From: Miscanthus floridulus
Taxonomy: Eukaryota > Streptophyta > Magnoliopsida > Poales > Poaceae
Length of the DNA: 64,000 nucleotides
Reading direction: 5' to 3'
Assembly (NCBI RefSeq): GCF_019320115.1
Contig: NC_089595.1
Coordinates: 114,473,162 to 114,537,161, forward strand
Part shown: positions 45,851-56,956 of the stretch, piece after piece
Layout: every line of letters starts with the position of its first letter
Numbering within the stretch: the stretch's first letter is position 1
Translations under genes and position numbers: made by a program
Notes under the pieces: model-generated
What the model was told of the DNA's origin: nothing
The model's input: only the letters and a program-made list of their open reading frames with translations
Databases searched by the model: none

Positions 45851-46760
45851 GAGCACTTGGTAGCACATATTAGCTTAAGCATTGTGCCCTCTTTATAGTA
45901 CGCATTTTCCTATACTCAAATTCAATATATAAAAGAATTTAAACCTCCTTTGAGTTTGAAGCCATCTACATTTATAATTAGGGGCTCCTCCGTTTTGTGT
46001 AGCATCCTCGAATATAAATTTTCTGCTTGTCATCTCGTTAAATCTCATTAGTTTTCTAATTATGTGGTTATTATCACCAAAACCCACAATTAAAGCTTTT
46101 CAACGAGGCACGGAACCGCAACCGCGGTTGTCACGCAGGATTAGCTCACGGCTGCCTCCCTGGACCCACACACCTCCCACTCACGTCGTTGTAGCCGCCG
46201 ACCTCGAGAATATGGTCCCTTGAGGCGTCTAGCGACGAAGCTGGCCGGTTATGCCCCTATCTAACGCAGCAAGATCCGAGATGGCACAAATGAAGAGACT
46301 CGTGGAGTGTAGATGGACACTCTAGGTACCTGGAAACATACCCAAAAAGCATTGGACCACTGCGCGAAGGGAGCTCAGGTGCAACAGTGGCGAAGGCAGA
46401 GGCGATGGTGTCATTCGAGGCCTTCTAGGGTCAAGACTCGGGGTCAGGGGCAAAGGATGTCAAGCGCCTGAATCCACCCATTCCAACCCGCATATATACG
46501 TAGTCACCTAAGCTCACAAACTCATAAAACCCATTCTCACCCATCCAAAACTAACCCTATCTTCAACCAACCCATAAAACTCGTTTTCACCCACACCGTT
46601 AGCGGGAGCGCCAAATTGGCAGGTCTACCGATGTCTACTTCCACACATTGTTCTTCTTTCTCACGATTTCATGACCACGAGTTGCTTTTTTTCCTTCGCT
46701 CTGACGAGTTCTCTTCCGCCATCTTTATCCGCTAGCTCTTGCTGCATGCCGTAAACTTAC
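45850..46760. other. Stretch without a gene
   Basis: AT-rich then moderately GC-rich sequence with short, domain-free frames. The phrase ACCCATTCTCACCCA recurs loosely at about 46530-46590. Confidence 0.4.
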
Positions 46761-46762
46761 TA

Positions 46763-47003
46763 CTAAATCCGTTCCAAATTATAATTTATTTAATTTTTTT
46801 GACCCCAAATTTGACCACTCATCTTATTAAAAAATTTGTGCAAAATATGACTTCTTTTGCTATGGCTTGCTTTATTAACAAAAGTTCTTCAAGAATGACT
46901 TAAATTTGACTATGTTTGCATAAATTTTTTGAATAAGACGAGTGGTCAATTTTGAGGTAAAAATAAAAAATCAAACGAATTATAATTTAGAACGAAAGTA
47001 GTA
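46763..47003. mobile_element. Decayed Stowaway-like MITE
   Basis: Left end CTAAATCCGTTCCAAATTAT and right end ATAATTTAGAACGAAAGTAG are diverged reverse complements, and the pairing continues inward (GACCACTCATCTTATT with AATAAGACGAGTGGTC). TA borders are present. It is about 240 bp and older than the copy at 34457. Confidence 0.75.
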
Positions 47004-47128
47004 GTATTTAGACATTTGTCCCAACCACTACTAGTCCACTAGCACCTCATTACCGGTGCTCATTGCATTTTACATCCATCTCATTGACTTCCATACCACA
47101 AAGGAAAGAAGTCCCATGCACTCTTTTA

Positions 47129-47237
47129 GCCTGTTTGCTGGTTGGTTTCTGGACTGATAAGCTCAACTAATATTGATTTGTTGTGAGAGAAAAATACTAT
47201 TGATTGATTGATAAGCCTTGACCGAAGCGAACATGCT
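47129..47237. mobile_element. Small MITE-like inverted repeat
   Basis: TAGCCTGTTTGCTGGTTGGT and ACCGAAGCGAACATGCTA are imperfect inverted ends about 109 bp apart. The interior (GATAAGCTC, GTGAGAGAAAAATACT) resembles the common GTTCGCTTGTCT-type MITEs. Confidence 0.55.
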
Positions 47238-47239
47238 AT

Positions 47240-47890
47240 TTAACCTTAAAACGGCTCCTACTGGTCATCGGTGGTTGGCATCGGTCGCATGATGCTAACA
47301 TGGCATTAATCGAGCTAGTGGCAGTGCGCTGTACGAGGGTGGCTTGTGGACGAAGACATAAAAAAATAAAGTCGCCTATATCTCTAAAGGTCATTTATCT
47401 CTGCCAAAAAAAAGAAGATATTATATATTTATGAGCAGACATAATGCCACGAAGAAATGGCATAATTGTTATGCGCCCTCCTCAATTTGCATGTAATAAT
47501 GAGACTACCAAATCTGTCATCAAACCTTAGTGTCTTCTTGCGAGAATGGCTCCAATCTTTTGCATTTCTATTCGTTTTCTTCCTACATATAATAAATAAA
47601 GGTGTGTGATCCTCATTAATTAATGAGAACAATCTGCGTCTTATAAGATCATCTATTTACTATAGACAATACAAATACACTACTACTCGAATGGCGAGCA
47701 ATAACGAGGTTGCTAAACCTGTCCTCAAACATTATCGCCGTCTTGCACCAATGACCTCATCTTGTGCACACTCGTTTACGCCTGCCTAAATGACGGGACG
47801 AGTGACCATCATCAGTAATGACAAACATCGATCTCCCTCAGATGTATAAGATGTGTAATGATTTGTGAGGGTCAAATTAATAAAACGGTT
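47240..47890. other. Stretch without a gene
   Basis: AT-rich sequence. Loose partial repetition occurs between about 47450-47540 and 47690-47760 (GAGGTTGCTAAACC against GAGACTACCAAATC). Nothing else is clear. Confidence 0.4.

Positions 47891-47892
<2 letters not shown>

Positions 47893-47945
<53 letters not shown>
47893..47945. repeat. (TA)n microsatellite
   Basis: About 26 TA units, uninterrupted. Confidence 0.95.
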
Positions 47946-47949
<4 letters not shown>

Positions 47950-47982
47950 AATATACTAGCACAAAACAAAATGCGGATCGAC

Positions 47983-48040
47983 CGTAACTCGGTTGGTTAA
48001 ACTTACTGTGGTTCAACCAATCCATTTGAGTTTGAGTCCT
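47983..48040 (+). mobile_element. SINE-like head with tRNA-type A and B boxes
   Basis: TAACTCGGTTGGTTAA resembles an A box, and GTTTGAGTCC, about 45 bases on, matches the B box consensus of tRNA-derived pol III promoters. No full tRNA cloverleaf is present. It heads the tandem array that follows. Confidence 0.4.
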
Positions 48041-48049
48041 CGTTTAAAA

Positions 48050-48725
48050 TCATGTGGCGACTTCGTGGCAAGTGACGTGCCCATCGATAGCAGGACACAA
48101 TTACAGTGATTTCATGAATCTCGCAAGATCTACCAGTTCAAGCTCAGTCTTCCGCGCGGTCCTCGTAGGGTTAAGGTTTGTGACTTCGTTGCAGGTGACG
48201 TGCTCGTTGACAGTGAGATACCTATAAAGACTCTGTGAATCTCGAGATTTGGCCGCTCAGGTTTAGTCTTTCAGAGGTTCTCATATGTGTAGGGTTTTGT
48301 GACTTTGTGATAGGCGACGTGCTCATCGACGGTGAGACACCTATGTTGTGAGTTTGTGAATCTCGAGATCTGCTGGTTCATATTTAGTCTTTTAGAGTCC
48401 TCACATGGGGTAGGTTTGCGACTTCGTGGTAGGCGACTTGCTTGTCGGCAGTGAGACACCTATGTTGACTGTGAATCTCAAGATTTTTTTTTGTGAGTGA
48501 TGAATCTCGAGATTTGTCAGCTCAGGTTTAGCCCTTCAGAGGTTATCATAGGAGTAGGATTTGCAACTTTGTGGTAGGCAACGTGTTTGTCGTTGACTGT
48601 GAGGCGTCTATGTTGACTTTGTGATTCTCGAGATTTGTTAGCTCATTTTTAGTGCTTCAGAGGTTCTCATAGTCATAGGGTTTACGACATCGTGGTAGGC
48701 AATGTGCTTGTCGACACTCTACAAT
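48050..48725 (+). repeat. Degenerate tandem array of about 120-bp units
   Basis: Units start with GCGACTTCGTGGTAGGCGAC-type text, contain GTGAGACACCTATGTTG and GTGAATCTCGAGAT, and end with TTTAGTCTTTCAGAGGTTCT. About six units are visible from 48055 to 48725, with one carrying an internal partial duplication near 48480. A diverged tail runs to about 48930. Confidence 0.75.
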
Positions 48726-48946
48726 GAGTTATCTGTGGTACTTTATGAATCTCAAGATCTTGGTAGAGGTACGGTTTATCTGTGGTACTTTATGAGTTAT
48801 CTGTGGCAGATCCATGTAGGGGGTAGGTTTTGCAATTTTGTGGCAAGCGCCATGGCCATCGATATCAAGTGACTTCATGAATCTTATATCTGCTCAAGTT
48901 TATTTTCTCATAGCCTTGGTAGAGGTACGGTTTATTGTTTGTACTA

Positions 48947-49188
48947 GGCCTTGTTTAGATCGAAAGTTTTTTCAACCTGATGAATAGTACTACTTTTGTC
49001 TTATTTGGTAAATATTGTCCAATCGTGGACCAACTAGGCTCAAAAGATTCATCTCGTGATTTTCAACTAAACTGTGTAATTAGTTATTTTTTTTACCTAC
49101 ATTTAATACTCCATGCAAGCGTCCAAAAATTGATGTGATGGAGAGAGAGTGAAAAAACTTGGAATTTTGATGGGAACTAAACAAGGCC
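48947..49188. mobile_element. GGCCTTGTTTAG-type MITE, copy 1
   Basis: 242 bp with ends GGCCTTGTTTAG and CTAAACAAGGCC and a 3-bp duplication CTA on each side (48944-48946, 49189-49191). The interior contains CCAACTAGGCTCAAAAGATT and GTGTAATTAGTTATTTTTTT. Three-base duplications suggest a PIF/Harbinger-like origin. Confidence 0.9.
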
Positions 49189-49371
49189 CTAGTATATTTA
49201 TAGGGGTGGCAGGTTGTCTGCTTTACTCCAGGAGTAGTCACAAATAATACATGTGACACAGGGTAATTGCCGCGTATTGCGTACGCCGTACCATACATGG
49301 GGCAGGAAAAAGAGTTATGGTCCCGTGTTAATCCCCTCTCCCTAATCCGCCCAGCATCCTTTCCGTCTAGC

Positions 49372-49379
49372 TATATAAA
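49372..49379 (+). promoter_or_regulatory. TATA box of the GIP1-like gene
   Basis: TATATAAA lies 157-164 bp before the ATG. A GAGGGAGG-rich leader follows. The 5' end is predicted near 49405. Confidence 0.65.
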
Positions 49380-49535
49380 CTTGGCCGCATCGAGGGAGGG
49401 GGAGGAGGAGGAAGGGTTTTGGAATTAGGCAGCGGCCGCCGTTGCGTGGGAGAGAGCAAAGTGAACCAGGCCGAAACCGAAGCTACCACCACCACCACCC
49501 CAGCCCACCGCAGCAACGCCGGGCCCTCCTCGAGG

Positions 49536-52500
49536 ATGAGCGGCGGCGGAGCCGGAGGGAAGGGGGCGGCGGCGCCCGTCCCGGCCGGGTCCAGGAAGCT
49601 GGTGCAGGGCCTCAAGGAGATCGTGAACCGCCCCGAGGCGGAGATCTATGCCGCACTGCGCGAGTGCGGTATGGACCCCGACGAGGCGGTCAGCCGCCTC
49701 CTCTCCCAAGGTCCGGGCACGGCTTGCGCTGTCCTCTCCCCACTCCCCACTCCCGCTATTCCGTGCCTGTTTAGCTGTTCGTTGTATGGCCCGTTGCTAG
49801 GGTTTACACGGGTCGTAGGCCAGCGGGCTCTCGTCGATCTGGGCGATTCGTCGACATGAAGGTCGTAGTCTGAGCGCGCTGCCTGATTAGTGGGAATCGG
49901 ATGCACCTGTATTGTTTCTTTTCCCCCTTTGGGGCCCTCGAGCTCATACTCGGTTTAGTTATCTTTAAGGCAGTATATCAGATAGTAGTATTAGATGTTG
50001 GAGTCTATAGTAGTATTAGATGTAGGAGCTGTGAGTGCTGTCACAGTGTCCACTATTCATTTAGGGTTTCTATTTTAGATTTCCTGCAAATGCTATTAGT
50101 GGTAAGGACTAGTGACTAAGGAGTTACCTATTTTGGAATATCACACAACCACGCAGGTAGATTGTCTTTTCTCTCTATCCGGTGGTTGGTTCCTCCGCTT
50201 GTGTTGTTGTGGTGCCAGCCAATCATTTCAAGAACACAGACATTTTTTGTGGTTGTCGCTTCTGGGAGGATTTACTTTTCTCTAATGGATGAGACGATAG
50301 CGCGGACAATGTCTGAACATTGGAAGCTTGGGAGAAAGTAAGACAAGCGTGTTGCATTAGACTGGACCTCTTAGTGTTTCAATGCAGGAGGCAAACTGAA
50401 ATTGGTTAAGTGGATAGATTTGTGTTTGTACTAGTTATAGGAGTAGGACTTAGGAACCAGATTTGGAGAGGATGGTTGTGGTAGGCTTATATAGTTTGTT
50501 GGGAAAGAAAACCTGTGGTACTTTTAGCTACCAGGTTTGGAAAGAGGGGAGCCCTGGGATATGATGTTTGAACTCTTGCTCTTTTATATTTGGTCTCCTG
50601 TCTGCTAGTCATTCAATTTGGAGGAAGGTGTTTATGTACTGGATTCGCCCATGATAGGATTTATTGAACATGTACATCAGATCGCTTGGTTGTCTTGTCT
50701 TCTTCTTCTTCTTCTTCTTCTTAGTTTAATCTGTCTGTGTATAAGAAGAACAGCTTTTGCTGGTTCTGCTTATTATGGTATTTTTCTTTTGGTATTGCAA
50801 TTCCTGACTATAACTTTGAACAGGCGACAACTTTCTTAGGATTTCGTCCTGCCCACACTTTTGCTGTAGGATGAGTTTGATCTTAAATCATTTGTTCTCT
50901 ACATTTTAGTATTGGCACTGTAGCTTAACTTCTCACTACTCTAGACCTATGTACATTACATATGCTTGTCATGGAATGAAATCTATCTATTTACCAGACG
51001 TGCTCAAGAATGTTAGCTTTGGATTTATGGATATGTTCTGGCTTGCTGAACTCATGGCTTTGCTGGCAATGTAAATAGTTGTCTAGATATCATCTGATCT
51101 TGCATTATGTACATGTGCTTTGTATCTTTATCATCCGGCCTCCAGTTTTCCTTTTATTGGTTTGCAACTTGCATTATGTTCACTTGGTAGTGACACCAAT
51201 ATTGATTTGTTATGTCGATGGGCCGAGCACATCTATAAATGTTGATAACTCATCACTGTGTATACTCTTTTCAGATACTTTCCAAGAGGTAAAGAGCAAG
51301 CGCGACAAGAAGAAAGAGGTCAGAACTGATTTTTTTAAAAACTTTATAATATGCCCTATCGTCTTGAATATACAATCCATTTGATAATAACCATTTGCCA
51401 GCTTTTATTTACCTTGTTCATAAATTGGTAACCAACCTTCTTCTTGCACCATTTAGTTTCATTGGGTTTATAATACTGATAATGAATCTGTATGCACTAC
51501 TGATTCTCTTTTCTACCATGTGTGATGCCTTGCCCCAGAAGTTAGCATATTCAACTACAGTTTTGGTTATTGTTTGAAAAGTGCTCTATTCTTAGTTGAC
51601 CTCTAGAACTGACAACTAGAGTTGTGGGCATTTAATAAGCAGATTAAAGAGGTTCCTGAGACAAGATATCGATCGGCAAATAGTTCTACTAATAGAGGCC
51701 TTAGAAGTGGTGCAGATCGTGGTGGACGGAGCAATTCTGTGCACTCTAGCTCTACTGGTAAATAGAACATGTGCCATTTTTACCTCAAGCTTATTTTTTG
51801 GCCCATTATTTCTTCTGACCCAATCTCCATTTCACTCCAAAAATTAGATAACATGACCTCAAGGCCACCAGTCTCAGGGTCTGGTATGGCATCAGTTAAT
51901 TCCAGTCAGAGGCAAACAATTGCAAGGTAAAGGGACAAAAGGACCCTTCTGTGATCCATTCAAAGGATCAGTGCTGTTTGCTTATGTATTTTTTTGTTTA
52001 CTTTAAGTGATTTTCTGTTTTCCTTCAAATAATTTTGTTGTGGCTCGTGATGTCTATTTTTTGTGTTACCGCTGGTGCTTTTGCCATGTTGAGTAAACAT
52101 CCAAGGACAACAAGAATTCTTGGTGTTAATTTCTTAGGTTTACTATTGTTCTCTAGGTAGTTCATTTCATTTAGTTTATGACATTCTAGTTTTTGCAAAA
52201 AAGAATATTGTGGGTATTCAGAATCAACATAATGATCTCCAAATGTTTGAATGATGCCCATCTCTATAAAATAGAGAATTATTCTCAACTGTCAATATTT
52301 TCAGATCATTTAGTTTTTATTATTACATGTTGCTGATTGCTGATGTTAATATCCTCTCTTGTATTCTGCAGTTCCTCTGCAAACAAACATACGGTTACTG
52401 ATGGACCAGCTGTATCATTGCAATCATCGTCTGGGTTTCAGCATGGTGGTTGGTCTGGGACACCTGGTCAGTTGTCGATGGCTGACATTGTGAAAATGGG

Positions 52501-55500
52501 TCGGCCTCAGGCCAAGGCTTCTAGCAAACCTGTGGTCACAGCTGATAGAGGTTATGCTGGTCAGTACCCATCTTTGCCAAGCACAAACCAGAACCTGAAA
52601 CAATCTGTAAGCATGGTTCCCCCAACAGAGCTTGACAAGGGGTTACAACCTGCCCAAGATTCGGTTCAGGTTAAGAATCACGGTCATTCTGCTTCTGACA
52701 GCAAGCTCCCATATGGTACTGATTGGTCTCCACAAGACGACCCAACATCTGCGAACCAATCATCCCTTCCTGAGACATCTGGTGATCTGTCCTTGTATGA
52801 AGCATCGTTTCAGTCATCTACATTGGTTACTGATGTAGTTAGTTCACATGAAAATTCGCACTTGGATGAAAACAGCACCTTTGCAATGAGATCAGCACCT
52901 GCCTCTGAGAGACACTTGGAGCCTAGTGATGGTATTTCTGAATACAATGATGGAATGTTGAACAACTCAAGTTCCTATCAGCCTCATAATTACTCTTACA
53001 CAGAACAAGAAGGTAAGTGTAGAACTTAATGGGAATCTGCTAGCTGTTGGTTAACCATTTTAGAGGTTGATGATTTTTTCTATAAACATCCATTTATTTA
53101 ATTTTCCATATATTTGCTATGGAATAAGCACCAAAGTAACATCTTAGGTAGTTGCCAGTCTTAGTCAGAATCATGGAAGAAATGGTCTAAATTGTAATTA
53201 ACTGCTTGTGAGTCTAGTTGGGTAATGTAAACTATTTTTTTGCCATTTATTATGTAGTTCTGCCTGTATATTTCACTCTGTGCAGACTGTATTTGTGCCA
53301 TAGATGTAAACATAATCAGGAAGGTACTGGGACAAATATAAGCACCTAAAAGCATTACTTTATCCAAACTATGGGATCAAATGCAGCTAGTATTTGTTAA
53401 GTAATAGATACTGTAGTTAAAACAGATTTAAAGAACAACTATAGACATTGTATTGTTTTGTCTTCAACAATAAACTATGGACTGTCATATTATTCTTTGC
53501 TTTCCATAAGAAAGGGAGAGTTATTTTGCTTCTAGTTTTGTTGGGCTTGTCAAATTATTCATCCAGTTTACCATCGTATGAATCACTTCACTTTGGATAT
53601 TTATGAATCATGTTGCGTTCTGATAGCTTGGTCTTGTTTTTTAATTTTGTACAAATTTGTTGGCATGGTTCACAATGAGTTCTGATTCCTTTTGTAATTG
53701 TTGTTTATATATGTTTATCTTCAGTTGAGGATTCCAGTGCTGATGTATCAGCAGCAGCAGCAAACTTCCAGAGTTTAAGCCTACATAATGATGAGTTAGC
53801 CGCAAAAAAGACTGCCGAAGATAACCCTGCAGTGATAATTCCTGATCATTTGCAAGTTACAAATAGAGAATGTGTCAGTTTGAGCTTTGGCAGTTTTGGA
53901 TCTGGTGCGTTTTCTGGGCTACTCCCACAAAAGACCACGGATAGCAATGTGGAATTCCCTGCTCGAGAGGAATCTGCACCAGTAGATCAAAATGATGCCA
54001 GGTGAAGCATTTTACTGTTTTTGGTGGCACTTTCCTTAACCCCTTCATGTCGGGAATGTTGACACCGTGGAATTGTCTGTTGCAGGAATCAAGATTACTA
54101 CGAAAGTGGTGCAGTAACTTCGCCAGCGGACGAAAGTCTTGAGGCCATGCTAGGAGCCAACATGGAGAATGTCGATGCTCCTTCTGTTTCACAGGCTAAT
54201 GAGCTTAGGCAGGACGTACTTGATCCTTCTGGACTTCAATATGACGTGCCATCAGTTTCAAGTCATGCTTATTCAAACACGAACGCTTCACAGCCTAGCA
54301 CAATGGAGGATCCACAAGGAAACAACCAAGCACATACTCTTTCCCATTTGTCAAACTTGATGGTATGCTTGACTCTTCTTTCTGTATTTTTTTTTCCACA
54401 CATCCTTGGTAACTGATCTTTCGTTGCCCTCAATATTTGTGTCTAGTGCTATGCTGTAACTGCAAAGGTGCATTAAGTTCCATTGTATCTACATGGTCAA
54501 CCTTCATACATAAGAAAAACTTCTTGAGTTGCCATGATATGATAACAGATCTAGACGCATTGGCCTTATATAGCATTTCTGTTACATTTTTCTAGAACAT
54601 TTAGCATGTAGGAGGGCCCAGATTATATTAATAAGGGAAACTGCACTTAGGTCCATCTGGAGTTTTCTCATCTTAAATGCTCATATCTTGGCTAAACTTG
54701 CCCTGGTTATGCTTTGACCTCCTTTTGTATTGAAAAATCATCATGATTGCATGACCTATGTAATGCTTGAGTAGGGAACTGCTAAGAAACACTTCTACAT
54801 TTAAACTGTTTTACACATGCGTAATAAATAAAAAAAGTAAAATTGACACGAGCATACAATTTGTATTTTTTAGAATTATAATAGATAGATTTTCAAAAGG
54901 TATTACTACCTTTTGTAAAACTATCACAAGAAACCACACTTTTAAGGAACAAATTTTAGTATTTAACAAGACTACACTCTTTAAGCATTGCCATATCCCA
55001 TTGGTGTGTCCACTTAGTATTCCAAAGGTTATGGTGGATGGAGTGCTTAAACGTGTGTTTTTATGAAAATTTAAGGGTTTTTTTTGTGAAGCTATTGTTT
55101 AAATCGCAGTTTTGTGATGCATTTATGCAACTAGGAGTGTAGTTCTCTGAAATTATTTCTTAAAAGTGTGTGTGTGTGCGCATGCGCCCATATTTATAAC
55201 TTTGACATTGACAAAGGTAGCATGAGTTCGTGACATGTACTAGAATATGTTCTCGGCCATAGAATGACTTTTAAGTGTTGATTGACTGCATAGATCTAAT
55301 GGACGTAATAGAAATGTTATCACCTTCTGAATTAAGTTAAAAGTCTATGTAACTAGCTGTTTTGGGCATCAGATGTTTCTTGTTGGCTGTTTGATGTTTT
55401 TAAGCTGTTTTCTTTACCCTGTTGACTTATTTGATTCTGTAAATTGGTGAGGTGATTTGGTCACATTAGGTATATTTGTGTTAGCAAGTTCAGAAAAATC

Positions 55501-56908
55501 CAAGTAATCTGTTATGTGGTGTTTATCTCTTGCTTTGTATTTTTTTCAAATGTGAATCAACAAAAGGGAAAGGTAATTTGGTGAACAAGTGTCCAGGGCT
55601 GAGGATGGTGGAGTATTTATATCTAACAAAAAGATTGTAACTGCCTTTATAACTGGATGAGTTATGAAGAGATTACTATATATCCTCAAAACAAAGCAGA
55701 AACAGTTATTCAGTGGGTCAAACTAATTTTTGCTGACCAGTTGCTTCTGGTTTATAGGACTAGTAGTACGCAGATTGAATAAGAGAGTTCAAATGAGGTG
55801 TCAACACAATATTTTAAGCCATATGAACCAGTTTAAAAATATTTCAGTATGACGGTGTGCTAGTTTAACTCTATTTAAAAGAAGTACAAAAAAGACGAAA
55901 GGCCTCGATCCTCAACAACAACAACAACAACAACAAAGCCGTCCCAAACAGGTTGGGGTAGGCTAGAGTTGAAACCCATCAGAAGCAATCAAGGTTCAGG
56001 CACGTGAATAGCTGTCTTCCAAGCACTCCTATCTAAGGCTAAGTCTTTGGGTATATTCCATCCTTTCAAGTCTCCTTTTATTGCCTCTACCCAAGTCAAC
56101 TTCGGTCTTCCTCTGTCTCTCTTCACGTTATGATCCTGGCTTAGGATTCCACTACGCACCGGTTCCTCTGGAGGTCTCAGTTGCACATGTCCAAACCATC
56201 TCAACCGGTGTTGGACAAGCTTTTCTTCAATTGGCGCTACCCCTAATCTATCACGTATATCATCGTTCCGAACTCGATCCCTTCTTGTATGACCGCAAAT
56301 CCAACGCAACATACGTATTTCCGCGACACTTAGCTGTTGAACATGTCGTCTTTTCGTAGGCCAACATTCTGCACCATACAACATAGCAGGTCTAATCGCC
56401 GTCCTATAAAACTTGCCTTTTAGCTTCTGTGGTACCCTTTTGTCACATAGGACACCAGACGCTTGCCGCCACTCAATGTTTTCAAGGCGGTAAGGCGAGG
56501 CGTGGCGATTGACTACCGTCTTACGAGTAAGGCGTAAGGCGAGGCGACGCCTTAACAATTTAAGGAAAATTTAAAACAACAGCTCAGAGCAGTAAATGGT
56601 GAAGAAAAACAGAAAAGGAAAAACGAAAAAAGAACAGAGTAAGAAGTGGTCTGGCCCACCAGCAGCCCATGTGCCCCGCACGTCTTCATATCTCTCGAAT
56701 TCCTCTCTCCTCAGTGCCGCCGCAACTCTCTCCCAAATCCGTCTCTTGCTCCCCTCTCTCCTGTAGGCCAGCGCCGATTGGGAGGTGGCCGCGGTTCGCA
56801 GGCGGCTGCTCCTCGCAAAACTTGACCAGAGGGGGAAGCTATTCTTGAGGGGGAAGAGGACATGGATCGTTCGGCTGCGGGCGGGTAGGCGGCAACTTCC
56901 CACGGCAG

Positions 56909-56956
<48 letters not shown>

